Positions 29,504 to 42,000 of a DNA stretch of 64,000 bases are shown piece after piece. Source of the DNA: Colocasia esculenta (lineage: Eukaryota; Streptophyta; Magnoliopsida; Alismatales; Araceae); NCBI GenBank assembly GCA_014218235.1, contig CM024755.1, positions 80,545,960 to 80,609,959 of the forward strand, written 5' to 3'. The notes under the pieces were generated by a model. The model had not been told where the DNA came from. It searched no databases and worked only from the letters and a program-made list of their open reading frames with translations. Position 1 is the first letter of the stretch, and every line of letters begins with the position of its first letter. The translations under genes were made by a program, and so were the position numbers.

Positions 29504-30793
29504 ATGGCTCCCAAGGGAAAGGCGGTCACTCATTTGTCTGGGGAGGAGATCGTCCATATCGAAACTTTGGAAGAGGTTGTCGTCGGCAGTTCTGGCTCTA
29601 GCAAGAAGGACTCCTTGACCCCTTCCCGTCTTGATCGGGTCGAGCAGATGATTGCAGGATTGCACGAGATGCTTGTCCACATGGACCAGAACTAGCAGTT
29701 CACCGCATCTCGAGAGGGAATTTCTAACGGTCAGACCACGCCCACCACGGCTGATCCCGACTTCACAGCACCTCCTGACACACATGTCCCTCCCCCAATG
29801 TTGCCAACCAGCCATGGTGAGGTCCCGACTGCAGCACGTGTGTTCTCGGCCCCAATCCCACCTCCGGTGGTCCCTGTACGGACTGCTCCAGCAACAGTTG
29901 TGAAGCACGGTGCACCAAGAGCGATTGAGGCTGACCACTGCTTGGCAGAATCGATGCCTGCCTTGGTAGGTGTCCTTGCGACCGAGCCTCGATAGAGGGA
30001 AGACCTCCTTGAGGTGAACAAGAAAATCATGGCCTTGCAGCGCAGTTCCACCATCCCTTTGGTCGCAACGCTCCTATCCACCTTGCTGTTAATTGAGGAG
30101 ATCATGTTGGCCCGATCCAGCCGAAGTTACAACTTTCGAAGTTCTGGCGGTATAACAGGACGACGGACCCCGTTCACCATCTCAACAACTTCCAGGGCTA
30201 GGTCGAGATGGTGAACATCTCGAATGCATTGAATTGTCGTGCATTCATGTCCATCCTGGACGACTTAGTGCTTCAGTGGTTCAAAGTGTACTGGCGTGCT
30301 CAGTAACATGCTTCACCTACCTGGCTCAACGCTTCTTGGACCGCTTCTACAACACGGTGCAACACTCCCTGTACACCGACAAACTGTGGCTGGTCGCAAA
30401 GAAAGAGGTCGAGCTCTTTCGCGACTATGCCAAAAGGTTCCAGCTCAAAGTCATGAAGGTGATAGACCTCGACCTGTGAACGGCAGTCAACATCCTCATG
30501 CAAGCCTGCTCCAATGCGCTGTTCATGGGGTCAATCGCAAAGAAGCCCCCGATGAGTCTAGTCAGCCTTCTCTCCCTCATGCAGAAATATGTGCGGAAGG
30601 CATATACGTCAGTGGCAGGGTCAGGCTCCAGCGGCCCCCCTCCGGTGGCCAAGGGTGTCATTTCCTTTTCAGACGAGGACATGATTGACCTTAGTCTTCC
30701 CCATGATGATGCACTGGTAGTGCACACCGATGTCGATGGGTACGATGTACACCAAATTTTGGTTGATAATGGAGTGGCGCCCGATGTCCTTTT
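29504..30793 (+). pseudogene. Gag and protease start of the second Tat-type element
   Basis: Starts MAPKGKAVTHLSGEE at 29504, like the first Tat gag. Further pieces are LEVNKKIMALQRSSTIPL (30007 onward), a gag-domain part (about 30234-30470) and KKPPMSLVSLLSLMQKY (about 30540). A protease-like motif LVDNGVAPDVLF ends at 30793; the usual DSG is DNG here. The segment between MQKY and the protease, which carries the zinc motif in the first element, is missing. Stops at 29693, 29993 and 30477 and several shifts break the frame. Confidence 0.8.
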
Positions 30794-32085
30794 TGAAATA
30801 TATGCGTAACTATCTTAACAGTAATCTAGAAGGGGGGGGGGGGGTTGAATAGATTACTACCAACTAGAAACACTATGACCTTTTTTTCGATGGTAACACT
30901 AACTTATCGAAATCTCAAACAGAACTATATTGAATTTGAGCTAAGATGTATATATTGATTATGAGTAGAACAAATAACGATATATTCGACGTGTGAGAAA
31001 CCAACATGCCTACCGAACGTCTAACTTAAAACGTTAAAACCACAGACACGATGATTTAAGGTGGTTCGGAGTACACAACTTGTGTATCCTACGTCCACCG
31101 TCCACACACACACGCAGAACGACTGCTTATGAGAGAGTTCGACTCTTACAACACACTCACCCACGTTGTCTGAAGCAAACACACATTCAGAACAACTAGC
31201 CACATGTGAATCAAGCACAAGGGATGCTTGAATCACAACCACACACACAGATGTATGAGAAATATGAAAGGACAAGAGTTCTGAGATGAAAGAACAAATC
31301 CAGATGAAGAACTCTTGTCGCTGGTCGTCCAAAAGAACTCCAAGCTTCACTTTGATGATCCTCAGATGACGTAGTAGCTTGAACCATAGACGAACCGACT
31401 TCAACTCTGTTCGGAAGATGGATCTTCCTCACTCAGGACGGAGGGTTGAAGCAGAGCAGCAGGAAGAAGCTTTCTCTCTTAGGTTTTGCTTAGAGTTTTG
31501 GTATGGTGGCTTCTTGCTGCGAAAATACCTCAATATGTTCTATATATATGGGTGTCCAAGTTTGGAAACACCCAAATATAAAACATATCCAAATCTCGTA
31601 ACTGAGTTTTCTCTTCGTCTATCGACAACCAGTATTATGTTTGTCGACAGATGCTGATAGGTTTCCAGTTTCCTGAACCATGGTCTTGCGGGAAAGGCTT
31701 TATCTCTGTGTAGCTGTCGACATGCGATTTGTTGCTGTCGATAGGCAGAGTTCTTTTGTGTTTCCTGAAGCTTGTTTGTCTTTCCTGTGCTCATCTGTCG
31801 ACAGGGACCTTTAGGGCTGTCGACAGGTGCTTACCTGAAGTCATTTTCTTGAACTTTTGCTCTTGCATTTTAGTGCTTGTCTTGCATACATTCACACCTA
31901 CATTGAAGAACATTCTAAGTGAGATACAAGAAATATATAGATGATCAATAGAAGCATGTTCTTATAAGATTATATCTTGCTTGTTTGTCACTGTCATCAT
32001 ATTTTAACCATTCACACAACATCAATTAACATTGTTCATCATCAAAAAACATTTAAGTGCAAACATCACACATGAGAACCCAACA
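30794..32085 (-). repeat. 3' LTR of a minus-strand SIRE-like Copia element
   Basis: Starts TGAAATATATGCG and ends GAACCCAACA. It is related to the LTR at 649-1986. It contains three pairs of GTCGAC-type motifs (31621/31643, 31716/31737, 31797/31819). The following TTCTCCCCCTTTTTGATG is a polypurine tract on the reverse strand, which makes this the 3' LTR. The element interrupts the protease of the second Tat element. Confidence 0.85.
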
Positions 32086-32105
32086 TTCTCCCCCTTTTTG
32101 ATGAA
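32086..32105 (-). other. Polypurine tract of the minus-strand SIRE-like element
   Basis: Reverse strand: a purine run AAAAAGGGGGAGAA directly at the LTR edge. A second one, AAAAGGGGGAGAA, lies at about 32138-32150. Confidence 0.8.
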
Positions 32106-32364
32106 GACAAAAATTTCAATTTATGCACAATTGATGTTTCTCCCCCTTTTGGCGACATCCAAAAAATAGACCATGCACTCATGAAGAGGAATTAGACAAA
32201 TAACTGTGAATTTCGTTCAACGATCATTCAGTACACGCAGTTACAAAAGATTTACATGTCATGACATAAAGAAAGGCAAAAGAAGGGAAATTACATGACT
32301 GACACAATAAACTAAGACACCAGTGACATGACCCAGACCTAGTGAAAAGGAGAACTACATTTCC

Positions 32365-32735
32365 CAGACGAATTCCTAGACTCTCTAGACATCGTCATTC
32401 CCCGGAGCAGGGGTATGACGGAACCCATGAAGCTCTGTAGAGAGCCTGGTAAGCCTATGCTGAATTTGCACATGAGTGTCAGCCAAGGCATCCATCCTTG
32501 ATTCAACATGGTCAAAACTGGCGTTGAGATTTTCAAAGCCGGTGGTAAGCTGTTGCTGCATTTAAGGCATATGACCAGCGATGAAATCTCTAAGAGATGG
32601 TGCTTGATCTGGTAGTCCTTGGTCTTCGGCATCTTTTGCATCTTCATCATCAGCTCTCTGAGCATCCATTGGCTCTGCGTGGGAGTCCGCATCAGCATCT
32701 TCATGATCAAAATCTTCTACACCGGCCTGCTCCTT
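32365..32735 (-). pseudogene. C-terminal fragment of a downstream ORF in the SIRE-like element
   Basis: On the minus strand one frame reads an acidic stretch (EDFDHEDADADSHAEPMDAQ), then APSLRDFIAGHMP, a stop, and continues in frame with helical, Gln/Leu-rich sequence. Position just upstream of the 3' LTR fits the extra (env-like) ORF found in SIRE-type elements, but the sequence alone does not prove it. It is cut at 32735 by the CACTA end. Confidence 0.45.
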
Positions 32736-33185
32736 CACCACAAGAGAAAGTGGAATTTTCGACAGACCCAATCCGTCGGAAATCCGACGGTAATCCGTCG
32801 GAAACACCGCCTTCCGACAACTTTCCGTCGAATGGTCGTCGGAAGACGTCCGTCGGAAAATTTTGGTCAGAAATCACCGACGGAAAATTTTGGTCAGAAA
32901 TTACCGACGGCAACCTAATCCGTCGGTATTCTGTTGGAAATTCCGACAGAATATTCCGTCGGAAAAATAGTCGGTAATCCGACAGAAATTAGTCGGAAAC
33001 CATTGTCGGAACATTGGTCAGTGAATTCCGACAGAAAACCGTCAGAAAATAAGTCAAAAAATTCGTCAGAAACTGCCGACAGAATGAATCCATCGGAAAT
33101 TATTCCGTCGGAACTTCCAACAGAAATACCGACGGATAAGTTCTGTCGGCCAACTGCAAATTTATGATAGACACCTTTCGCCGAA
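32736..33185. repeat. CACTA subterminal repeats (CCGTCGG motifs)
   Basis: More than twenty direct and inverted copies of CCGTCGG or CCGACGG and degenerate forms (GTCGGAAA, CCGACAGAA). Such clusters near CACTA ends serve as transposase-binding sites in well-studied elements. The following 33190-33540 is AT-rich spacer. Confidence 0.8.
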
Positions 33186-33544
33186 AAACCCATCGGAAAT
33201 GTCTAATATTTTTTAAAATTTGTTTTGCAGAAATTAACAATAATAAATTACAAAATCTGCTAAAATATTCATGCATTCCACAATAGAAGGTACTCACAAT
33301 GAAACATAAAATCATAAAACATAACTAATACAAAATCAAACACAATCATAAATGCTAAAAATCAAGAAAAGTCTGTTGGATCGTCTGCTGTCCCCGTCTC
33401 CTTATCGTCAGGTGCCGGAGGATCCTATATTAAAAAAAATTAATATGAGAAACATTATTAAAAATTAATATACAAACATTATTTTCAAAATTTTAAATTT
33501 AAAACATGTGATTATTCCTCAAGTTTAATAAGAAAATATTTTGG

Positions 33545-36440
33545 ATCCTTTAGACTTGGGTTTTTTTTAGATCCGTCATTTGAACACCCAACCCAATCAG
33601 GGAATCCAAATCGGATTCCGTCAGTTCGCACACGTCATTTTCACCTACGCGGTCGTGTCGGAGTGAACGACACGTCGATCGGATCCCTATTTGGGATTTT
33701 GGACCCCCGGGTTGCGTGTTTTGATCATTTAGACTTGAGTTTTTTTTAGATCCGTCATTTCAACGCCCAACCCAATCCGGGAATCCAAATAGGATTTCTT
33801 CAGTTCGCACACGGTAATTTAACCCACCCGGTCGTGTCGGAGTGAACGACACACCGATCAGATCCCTATTTGGGATTTTGGACCCCCGGGTTGTGTGTTT
33901 TGATCCTTTAGACTTAGGTTTTTTTAGATCCGTCATTTGAATGCCCAACCCAATCCGGGAATCCAAATCGGATTCCGTCAGTTCGCACACGTCAATTTAA
34001 CCCACTCGGTCGTGTCGGAGCGAACGACACTCCGATCAGATCCCTATTTGGGATTTTGGACCCCCGGGTTGCGTGTTTTGATCATTTAGACTCGGGTTTT
34101 TTGTACATCCATCATTTGAACGCCCAACTCAATCCGGGAATCCAATTCGGATTCCGTCAGTTCGCACACGTCAATTTAACCCACCCGGTCGTGTCGGAGT
34201 GAACGACACACCGATCAAATCCCTATTTTGGATTTTGGACACCGGGTTGCGTGATTTGATCATTTAGACTCGGTTTTTTTGTACATCCGTCATTTGAACG
34301 CCCAACCCAATCCGGGAATCCAATTCGGATTCCGTCAGTTCGCACACGTCAATTTAACCCACCCGGTTGTATCGGAGTGAACGGCACGCCGACTAGATCC
34401 CTATTTGGGATTTTGGACCCCCGGGTTGTGTGTTTTGATCCTTCAGACTTGGGTTTTTTTAGATCCGTCATTTCAGCGCTCAACCCAATCCGGGAATCCA
34501 ATTCGGATTCCGTCTATTCGCACACGTCAATTTAACCCACCCGGTCGTGTCGGAGCGAACGACACGCCGATCGGATCCCTACTTGGGATTTTGGACACCC
34601 GGGTTGTGTGTTTTGATGCTTTAGACTTGGGTTTTTTATTTAGATCCGTCATTTCAACGCCCAACCCAATATGGGAATCCAATTCGGATTCCGTCAGTTC
34701 GCACACGTCATTTAACCCACCCGGTCGTGTCGGAGTGAACGACACGCTGATTAGATCCCTATTTAGGATTTTGGACCCCCGGGTTGTGTGTTTTGATCCT
34801 TTCGACTTGGGTTTTTTTAGATCCTTCATTTCAATGCCCAACCCAATCTGGGAATCCAATTCAGATTCCGTCAGTTCGCACACGTCAATTTAACCCACAC
34901 GGTTGTGTCGGGGCGAACGACACGGTGAGTAGATCCCTATTTGGGATTTTGGACCCCCGGTTGTGTGTTTTGATCCTTCAGACTTGGGTTTTTTTAGATC
35001 CGTCATTTCAGCGCTCAACCCAATCCGGGAATCCAATTCGGATTCCGTCTATTCGCACACGTCAATTTAACCCACCGGTCGTGTCGGAGTGAACGACACG
35101 CCGATCGGATCCCTACTTGGGATTTTGGACACCCGGGTTGTGTGTTTTGATGCTTTAGACTTGGGTTTTTTATTAGATCCGTCATTTCAACGCCCAACCC
35201 AATATGGGAATCCAATTCGGATTCCGTCAGTTCGCACACGTCAATTTAACCCACCCGGTCGTGTCGGAGTGAACGACACGCTGATTAGATCCCTATTTAG
35301 GATTTTGGACCCCCGGTTGTGTGTTTTGATCCTTTCGACTTGGGTTTTTTTAGATCCGTCATTTCAATGCCCAACCCAATCTGGGAATCCAATTCAGATT
35401 CCGTCAGTTCGCACACGTCAATTTAACCCACACGGTTGTGTCGGGGCGAACGACACGGTGAGTAGATCCCTATTTGGGATTTTGGACCCCCAGGTTGTGT
35501 GTTTTGACCATTTAGACTCGGTTTTTTGTACATCCGTCATTTGAACGTCCAACCCAATCCGGGAATCCAATTCGGATTTCGTCAGTTCGCACACGTCAAT
35601 TTAACCCACCCAGTCATGTCGGAGCGAACGGCACTCCGATCAGATCCTATTTTGGATTTTGCCCCCCGGGTTGTGTGTTTTGATCATTTAGACTCAGGTT
35701 TTTTTAGATCCGTCATTTCAACGCCCAACCCAATCCGGGAATCCAATTCGGATTCCGTCAGTTCGCACACGTCAATTTAACCAACCCGGTCGTGTCGGAG
35801 CGAACGGCACGCCGATCGGATCCCTTTTTGTGATTTTGGACACCTGGCTTGTGTGTTTTGATCCTTTAGACTTGGGTTTTTTTTAGATCCGTCATTTTCA
35901 CACCCAACCCAATCCGGGAATCCAATACGGATTCCGTTAGTTTGCACACGTCAATTTAACCCACCCGGTCGTGTCGGAGCGAACGACACGCCGATCAGAT
36001 CCCTATTTGGGATTTTGGACCCCCGGGTTGTGTGTTTTGATCCTTTAGACTTGGGTTTTTTTAGATCCATCATTTCAACGCCCAACCCAATCCCGGAATC
36101 CAATTCGGATTCCGTCAGTTCGCACACGTCAATTTAACCCACCCGATCGTGTCGGAGCGAACGACACGTCGATCGGATCCCTATTTGAGATTTTGAACAT
36201 TCGGGTTGTGTGTTTTGATGCTTTAGACTTGGGTTTTTTTTAGATCCGTCATTTCAACGCCCAACCCAATCCGGGAATCCAATTCGGATTCCGTTAGTTC
36301 GCACACGTCAATTTAACCCACCCGGTCGTGTCGAAGCAAACGACACACCGATCAGATCCCTATTTGGGATTTTGGACACCCGGGTTGCGTGTTTTGATCC
36401 TTTAGACTTGGGTTTTTTTTTTAGATCCGTCTTTTGAACG
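33545..36440. repeat. Satellite array, about 16 units of ~178 bp
   Basis: Unit landmarks (GATCCGTCATTT) recur at about 33573, 33749, 33927, 34108, 34283, 34461, 34643, 34820, 34997, 35177, 35352, 35531, 35707, 35886, 36064 and 36242, with a partial one at 36426. Each unit holds a dyad GGAATCC-AATTC-GGATTCC and a GGACCCCCGGGTTG block. Frames reading through it are artefacts, as 178 is not a multiple of three. It lies inside the CACTA element. Confidence 0.95.
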
Positions 36441-36605
36441 CCCTTTACACTTCTGTTTATTTTAGAATAGTAATTTGAGCGCTTATGTGGCTTTTTTATC
36501 CTTCCATAAGTTGATTGTATAAAGGGACCTTCTTTATAGGTTAATTAATTTAGATTTCTTTTTTTTTCCCTTTTAACATTCTTTAATGGTTTCATTTCAT
36601 TCAAA

Positions 36606-37135
36606 CTATATGAAATTAATAGTAATACTGACCTGAGGGGCTGGCTGTGAGGGGCGTACTCCCTGTATGGCTAAGATCAACTGCTCGACCATAATGCCAA
36701 AGTGCGTCCGTAGCTCTTCTCGGATGAGAGTTCTCATCTCATCTACACTACTGCCAGGCGGCGCAGCAGATGAACTCGTGTATGCCAGAGGAGCGACCGA
36801 ACTCGCATATGAGGAAAACACTGGAGTAGTATCCAGGCTGTCCTCAAAGTCGTACACTCGACCCTTCCTCGGCCCTCCCGCTGCATCGACCCAAGCCTCC
36901 GGATCCAAGTCTGGCTGGGGAGTGCCCTCTGCATAGCGATCCGCCATCGTCCTGTCATAGGTCTCCTACAGAACAAATTAAAACTAAATTATTGAAAACA
37001 AATTATTTTAATATCTTAATTGAATTCAAAATTTATAGCTTGACTTACAGCAATCGTGCGAGCACTCTCGCTGACATAGTCATCCGTCCCCTTCCGCTTA
37101 TGAGTCCGATCAAATAACTCGCGAAAAGTAAGGTG
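36606..37135 (-). pseudogene. CACTA second gene, Transposase_24-type, C-terminal part
   Basis: Two exons on the minus strand. The upstream exon (37135-37049) reads HLTFRELFDRTHKRKGTDDY, and the downstream exon (36965-36609) has QPDLDPEAWVDAAGGPRKGR. This is the conserved C-terminal block of the PF03004-type plant transposase that accompanies TNP2 in CACTA elements. The intron 36966-37048 has GTAAGT and TAG ends and joins in frame. The tail is Ser/Ala/Pro-rich then helical (VDEMRTLIREELRTHFG). The N-terminal part is missing: the reading merges with TNP2 sequence at about 37110-37140. Confidence 0.75.
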
Positions 37136-37532
37136 TTAGGAATACTGGCCAACACGAGTAAGATGCCACTGAGCCTCCGAATGGATTGAAACCGTCTGTG
37201 CATAAACCCAGCCACACGTTGTGTGGATCCCTTGAGAAGTAAGGATGAGTACGACTAAAATGAGCCCAAGCTTCACCATTGGCAGGATGACTGATTTCAC
37301 CATCATCATGACAGACTCTTTCCGCATGCCATGTCATATGTCCAGCTGTCTTCGGGGACATGAACAACCGCTGCAATCTGGGTGTGATCGGAAAGTACCG
37401 CAATGACTTATACGGAACATCCTTCTGCTTTGACTTGTCTCCTCTCTTAGGCTTGAATCTATCATGCTTACAAATACAACATGATGTCTTATCTGCATCA
37501 TCTTTGTAGTACAGCATATAGTGATTCGGACA
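37110..37532 (-). pseudogene. TNP2 transposase, middle part (left of insertion)
   Basis: The minus strand reads MLYYKDDADKTSCCICKH, then LRYFPITPRLQRLFMSPKT, ANGEAWAHFSRTHPYFS and GLCTDGFNPFGGSVASYSCW, in the fixed order of the Transposase_21 domain of TNP2. It breaks off after the WPV.LTP motif and runs directly into the second gene, so the C-terminal half of TNP2 is deleted. The upstream part continues at 51698-52316 across the insertion. Confidence 0.9.
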
Positions 37533-39078
37533 TGTGACGGAACGCCTCGTCCAAGCCCGTTAAACAGGTAACATGCTTGACCCGAGTCCGTCTCCCGCGA
37601 ATGGGCCGAAGCCTCGCGAGGGATACCACACACTAGTCCGTGAAAACACAAAGGAACACACCATTGCATTTATAATATACAAGGTTTTACATAGCCGACT
37701 TCAAAAGAAATAAAGGAAAGTACACAAGCTTGGGGCATATCCCGAGGTGAAACAGGTACAACTGTAGAATGAAAAGCTACACTACTGGAGGCGCTCGGCC
37801 AACACCGCTACGTCGCGGCTCCGAACTGGACGACGGTAGAGAAACCTCCTCCTCGCCCTCGCTTGTGGGGAGTAGGGGTGAGCCTTGCTAGTCACTGGCT
37901 CAGTAGGGAACTCCCCCAACACCGACAAACCAAACACTAGTACAGAAAGCAGTAAACTATGCTAGCAATTTATAGTACAACTAAACAGGATATTAAAGCT
38001 ATAAACAAGCTCACCGCTAGCCGACTGCGTACAACAGCTGTAATAAATAAACGGCAAAACTCCAACACGTGTACGAGCTACGGTAGAGACCGCCACACTC
38101 GATCCGCGTAGACTGGTTCACGACACCAGCAACAGACTCGGACAAACTAACACAGGTCTACCTCTCAGTCTCGCAGCCACGGACGAAAGGTCCAGCTGCC
38201 GCTCTACGTGACAAAGACAAGCAACTGTGGAGACCAACTAAACACCACCACCTGCAGACCACATGGTCGCAGGTCCATGCCGGGCACCTTTAGAGACCCT
38301 GGCCTGGGCTCGCTAGAGTGAGGCACTGGAAAAGGACTAGTCGGGGACCAGTGTCGACAACTGGTGTCCGTACCCCCAACTAAGAGCGCGCTACAAGTGA
38401 CTAGAAACAAACACGAGTCACTTTCCCATTGTCGTCTTTCCCTCAGCCGGACGTACAACTCAAACTAAGGAGTGAGGGTGTCCAAGTCAGACGACACAGA
38501 CCTCGACGGTACCACACAAGTATCGGGACAAGCCCCGAATTAACAGCCTGGCTCATAGAGAACCTGGGGCACCCAACTGGAGAGGTAACCACGGTAGGCG
38601 TCTACTACCTGACACGCACACAGAAACCATGTGCGCACCGCACAAACCACGTGAAACCTCATGTAACCCTCGTGTACTAACGGTCCACAACACGTGAACA
38701 CCACCTGCCTCGTGTGAACCCTATGTCCACAGGCAAACTACTAGCTAGCTACGTAACCTGTGAGCTAGCCTCGTAAACCATGCGCTTCCCAGAGCGCACA
38801 AGTGCCAATGCATTGCTCAGTAACACTGAGCATACCGATAACGATAATCGGATAGTCACATGTGTAAACCATGCACAAACAAGGCCTCTTGGGCCAAGTC
38901 GTGACAACCAATTGGGTCGCCTTTAGAAGACGTCACCATGACATGTCGCCTTCAGATCCAGAACGCGACTTACTTACATGTCGCCTCCTGATCCTTAACA
39001 CGACACATCGCTGTGTCGCGTTCAGGACGCGACATAGGGACCCGTCGCCTTATCAGGCAGGAACCCTAATCCGGGCTC

Positions 39079-42000
39079 TATAGCACCCCAGAAAATTTAA
39101 AATTTTCATAAATAAATAAAATCAAAATAAACAGAAATAAATAATTCCCATAATATCGGAGTATTTAAACATATGTGTCATTATCGTATGTGCTAAAATA
39201 TATAGGAAAAGTCTGTAAAAATAGGAAATCAACCCCACACATTATTCTTAGGGGTTCCACAAAATAATTCGTGCAATGAAAAATCCGATTAACTAAGTGA
39301 ACATCACAGGGTGACCAATTATCCGAATTAGGAAACAAGTCGGAAAACCGGTAACACGGAAATACGACGCAATCGTAAATTAAATAAAAATGTTAGAAAT
39401 GCTTCTAACAATATATAATAATGACCCAATATCATAAGTGGGCCAATGGACCACATATGGCCCAAAAATCAAATGAAGCAAGGAAAATACATAGAAATTC
39501 GTAACCATAAATAAGCTGAAATTAAAAAGAGGCAATTATAGTTGAATTGGGATACAAACATGCATTCATGGCAACCCAAATTCGTGCCTACCCATCCATG
39601 GAAGTTGCTTGATGGCCAAGACTCTCTAATGGAGGAAGAAATCATCAAAAATTGGAAACCAACATGCCAATCCCGAAACCCTTCTTTCCTAGTTACAATA
39701 GGACTCATAAACACCATAGTTACTTAAATACTCTTCACCATACCCTAGGTACGAGTTTTAGAACTTGCTGGGGTTATGTGGAGGAGTTCTTGGTGGCTGG
39801 AGAGTAGGAGATCAAGCATACCAAGCTCATCTTCTTCCCCCGTTCATCTGCTACGACCTACACAAACCACCCTCTTGAAGCCGATCAAAGGTAGGTCAAA
39901 CCTAAATCCCATCGTGCAAGGCTTATACCCCTGGAAAGAGGGTCGAGTCTACTTCCTAACCCAAGTGGAATGCCCAAATTCCATGCAGTATACATGGAGT
40001 ATTAGGCATTCTACAAACAGTGGTCTGAACACGGGATTTCTGAAGAATGAGACTTCATCAACCCAAAAGGTAGGTTTTCTCGGGCCAAATCTTAACATCT
40101 CCTAAACCAAATGTGTAGAGCATCAAGTTAGCTTTCATTGCCCTCTGGTTTCATCAAATTTCATTGAGTAGATTTTGAATTATAAGCGTTTTCTCAAAGT
40201 CGTGCACTTTTAGGGCTTTTCCTGTTCTTCGTATGTTTCATGTGATTCAAGACCGAATTAGGGTAAACTCATAACATGAAAGTTATTCTACTAGTTATCC
40301 TCTTCAGGTTTTGTGTTGCACATTTCATCTAAATGTCATCAGTTGGAGAGTTATAAGCGTAGTAATAGGGTTGCTGCATGAAACTACGTCTTCAGGTTAC
40401 ACTTGGTCTTACCTTGTATTCAACTTGATCAAAACCTATCGAAACCATCTTTATTGTCCAATTCCGATTTACTGGAAGTACCTTTGTATATCTAGGTTGT
40501 TTTAAAACTAGTTTCATTATTTTTCATGCACTGTACAATTTGTTCTCTATTTTAGAACAACCCTGTGTCAAAAGAAGGAAAGACTGGTCCGCAATCCAAA
40601 GCTCTGTCAAAGTCAGGCACGGACCGTGTGAACGCGACGGCCCGATAGGTCGCGTTCAGAGGTTTGATTGCGACATACCCCTTCTCGCTTTCTCAAGGCG
40701 ACATGCGCTCCGTCGCAATCATGCTGCCTGACCTGACCGCCCAGTCGCGTTCTTCACAACCCCCTGTCGCCTTCTGGTCCTGACCCGTCGCCTTCCCTGT
40801 AAGACCCTGTCGCGATCTGACCCCGGGCCTGACAACACCCTGTCGCCTTCCTTACATGACCCTGTCGTGACCTGACTCCGAGCCTGACACCCATGACGCC
40901 TTCCTTATATGCCCATGTCGCGATCTTAGGATTTTTACCTGAAACCACATGTTTTCTGCAAATTTTACCGCATATACCCGAGGTCTGTTTAAACGTGATA
41001 ATTACTGTGTAAGTTGCATGTCTTGGGTCTGATCATTACATGATTGTTATTTAATGGCTTAAAATTGATTAACCCATTTAAAAGCTTTAATTACATGAAT
41101 GCTATTCTAAGTGCTCCTTAAATGTTATGATCCATTCGTGCTACTTATGATTAATCTTCCTATTGATTCTACCATGTTTAAAAGATAAGGGTTATCATAA
41201 AATCTTGCAATCCATGATTAATTAAAGTGCATAGTTTTATTCCATGTTATATTGTCAAGTGTTTCCTGCGAGTTTGAGACCGATGGTTTGTGAATTGAGA
41301 CACGCGTACCGCACTACACACTAGCACTATTAGGCAGCCTTTTCTTGGGAAATTGGAAACTCTCTACCGGTCATTCCGAATCGGTAGACTAGCGACCTTT
41401 TCACCAAGGCCTTCGTAAATCTCCTCTGACCATGGATTCCCACATGGCCGACGAGTTGGTTGTACCATTGAAGTTCCCTGAAGATAGCGTGCACTTCCTT
41501 TCTCTCCTCGTTCTCGTGAGTGTGGTTGACAAACTGGACTAAAGCCACTAATGTAAAGATTGAACGAAAGTATAAATCATACCGTTATGCTGCCGAATTT
41601 ATCTCTTGACCATTGTACTCATGAAATCATGTTCAATTATTTATTACTTGTTCCCATCATCATCATGAACATGAGATTACACAAGCTTACTTTTTGAAAC
41701 TCTCATTGGCCATTATTAATGACTGTGGGTATCTACATTTAAAAATTTACATGAGATGCTGACAGGGCACGGCGTGTGTCCAAGGGCTCCAATCTAGCCC
41801 CAATGACGGCGAGTCATAGATATACTGTTAACCATGGGGTATAATGAATACTGGCGTTGCATCTGCGCTGGGAGTACTTTCTTGCTTCTTGAATTTTAGA
41901 TACAACAACCACATACATGTGTCCTAGTGTGCATTCTTGGTGGATCTTTCCTCGGTGTACATTAGAGTCTACATGCCTGATTAGTGTTACTTGTTTGTGC

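Larger units (their letters stand above)
28756..30793 (+). mobile_element. 5' part of a second Tat-type Gypsy element
   Basis: An LTR ending CTCGTTACTCTAGCAGTAACA-like at 29468 (same 3' end as the other Tat element, read in reverse), a primer-binding site, a decayed gag and the start of protease. It stops at 30793, where a Copia LTR begins in the middle of the protease motif. The left boundary at about 28756 is uncertain. The rest of the element would lie beyond the nested insertions, outside the window. Confidence 0.75.

Noticed and set aside
33545..36440. CRISPR array or coding repeats
   Set aside because: Units are 178 bp with no spacers, in a plant genome. Frames across units (such as 34405-34893 and 35089-35544) follow from repetition and shift frame every unit.
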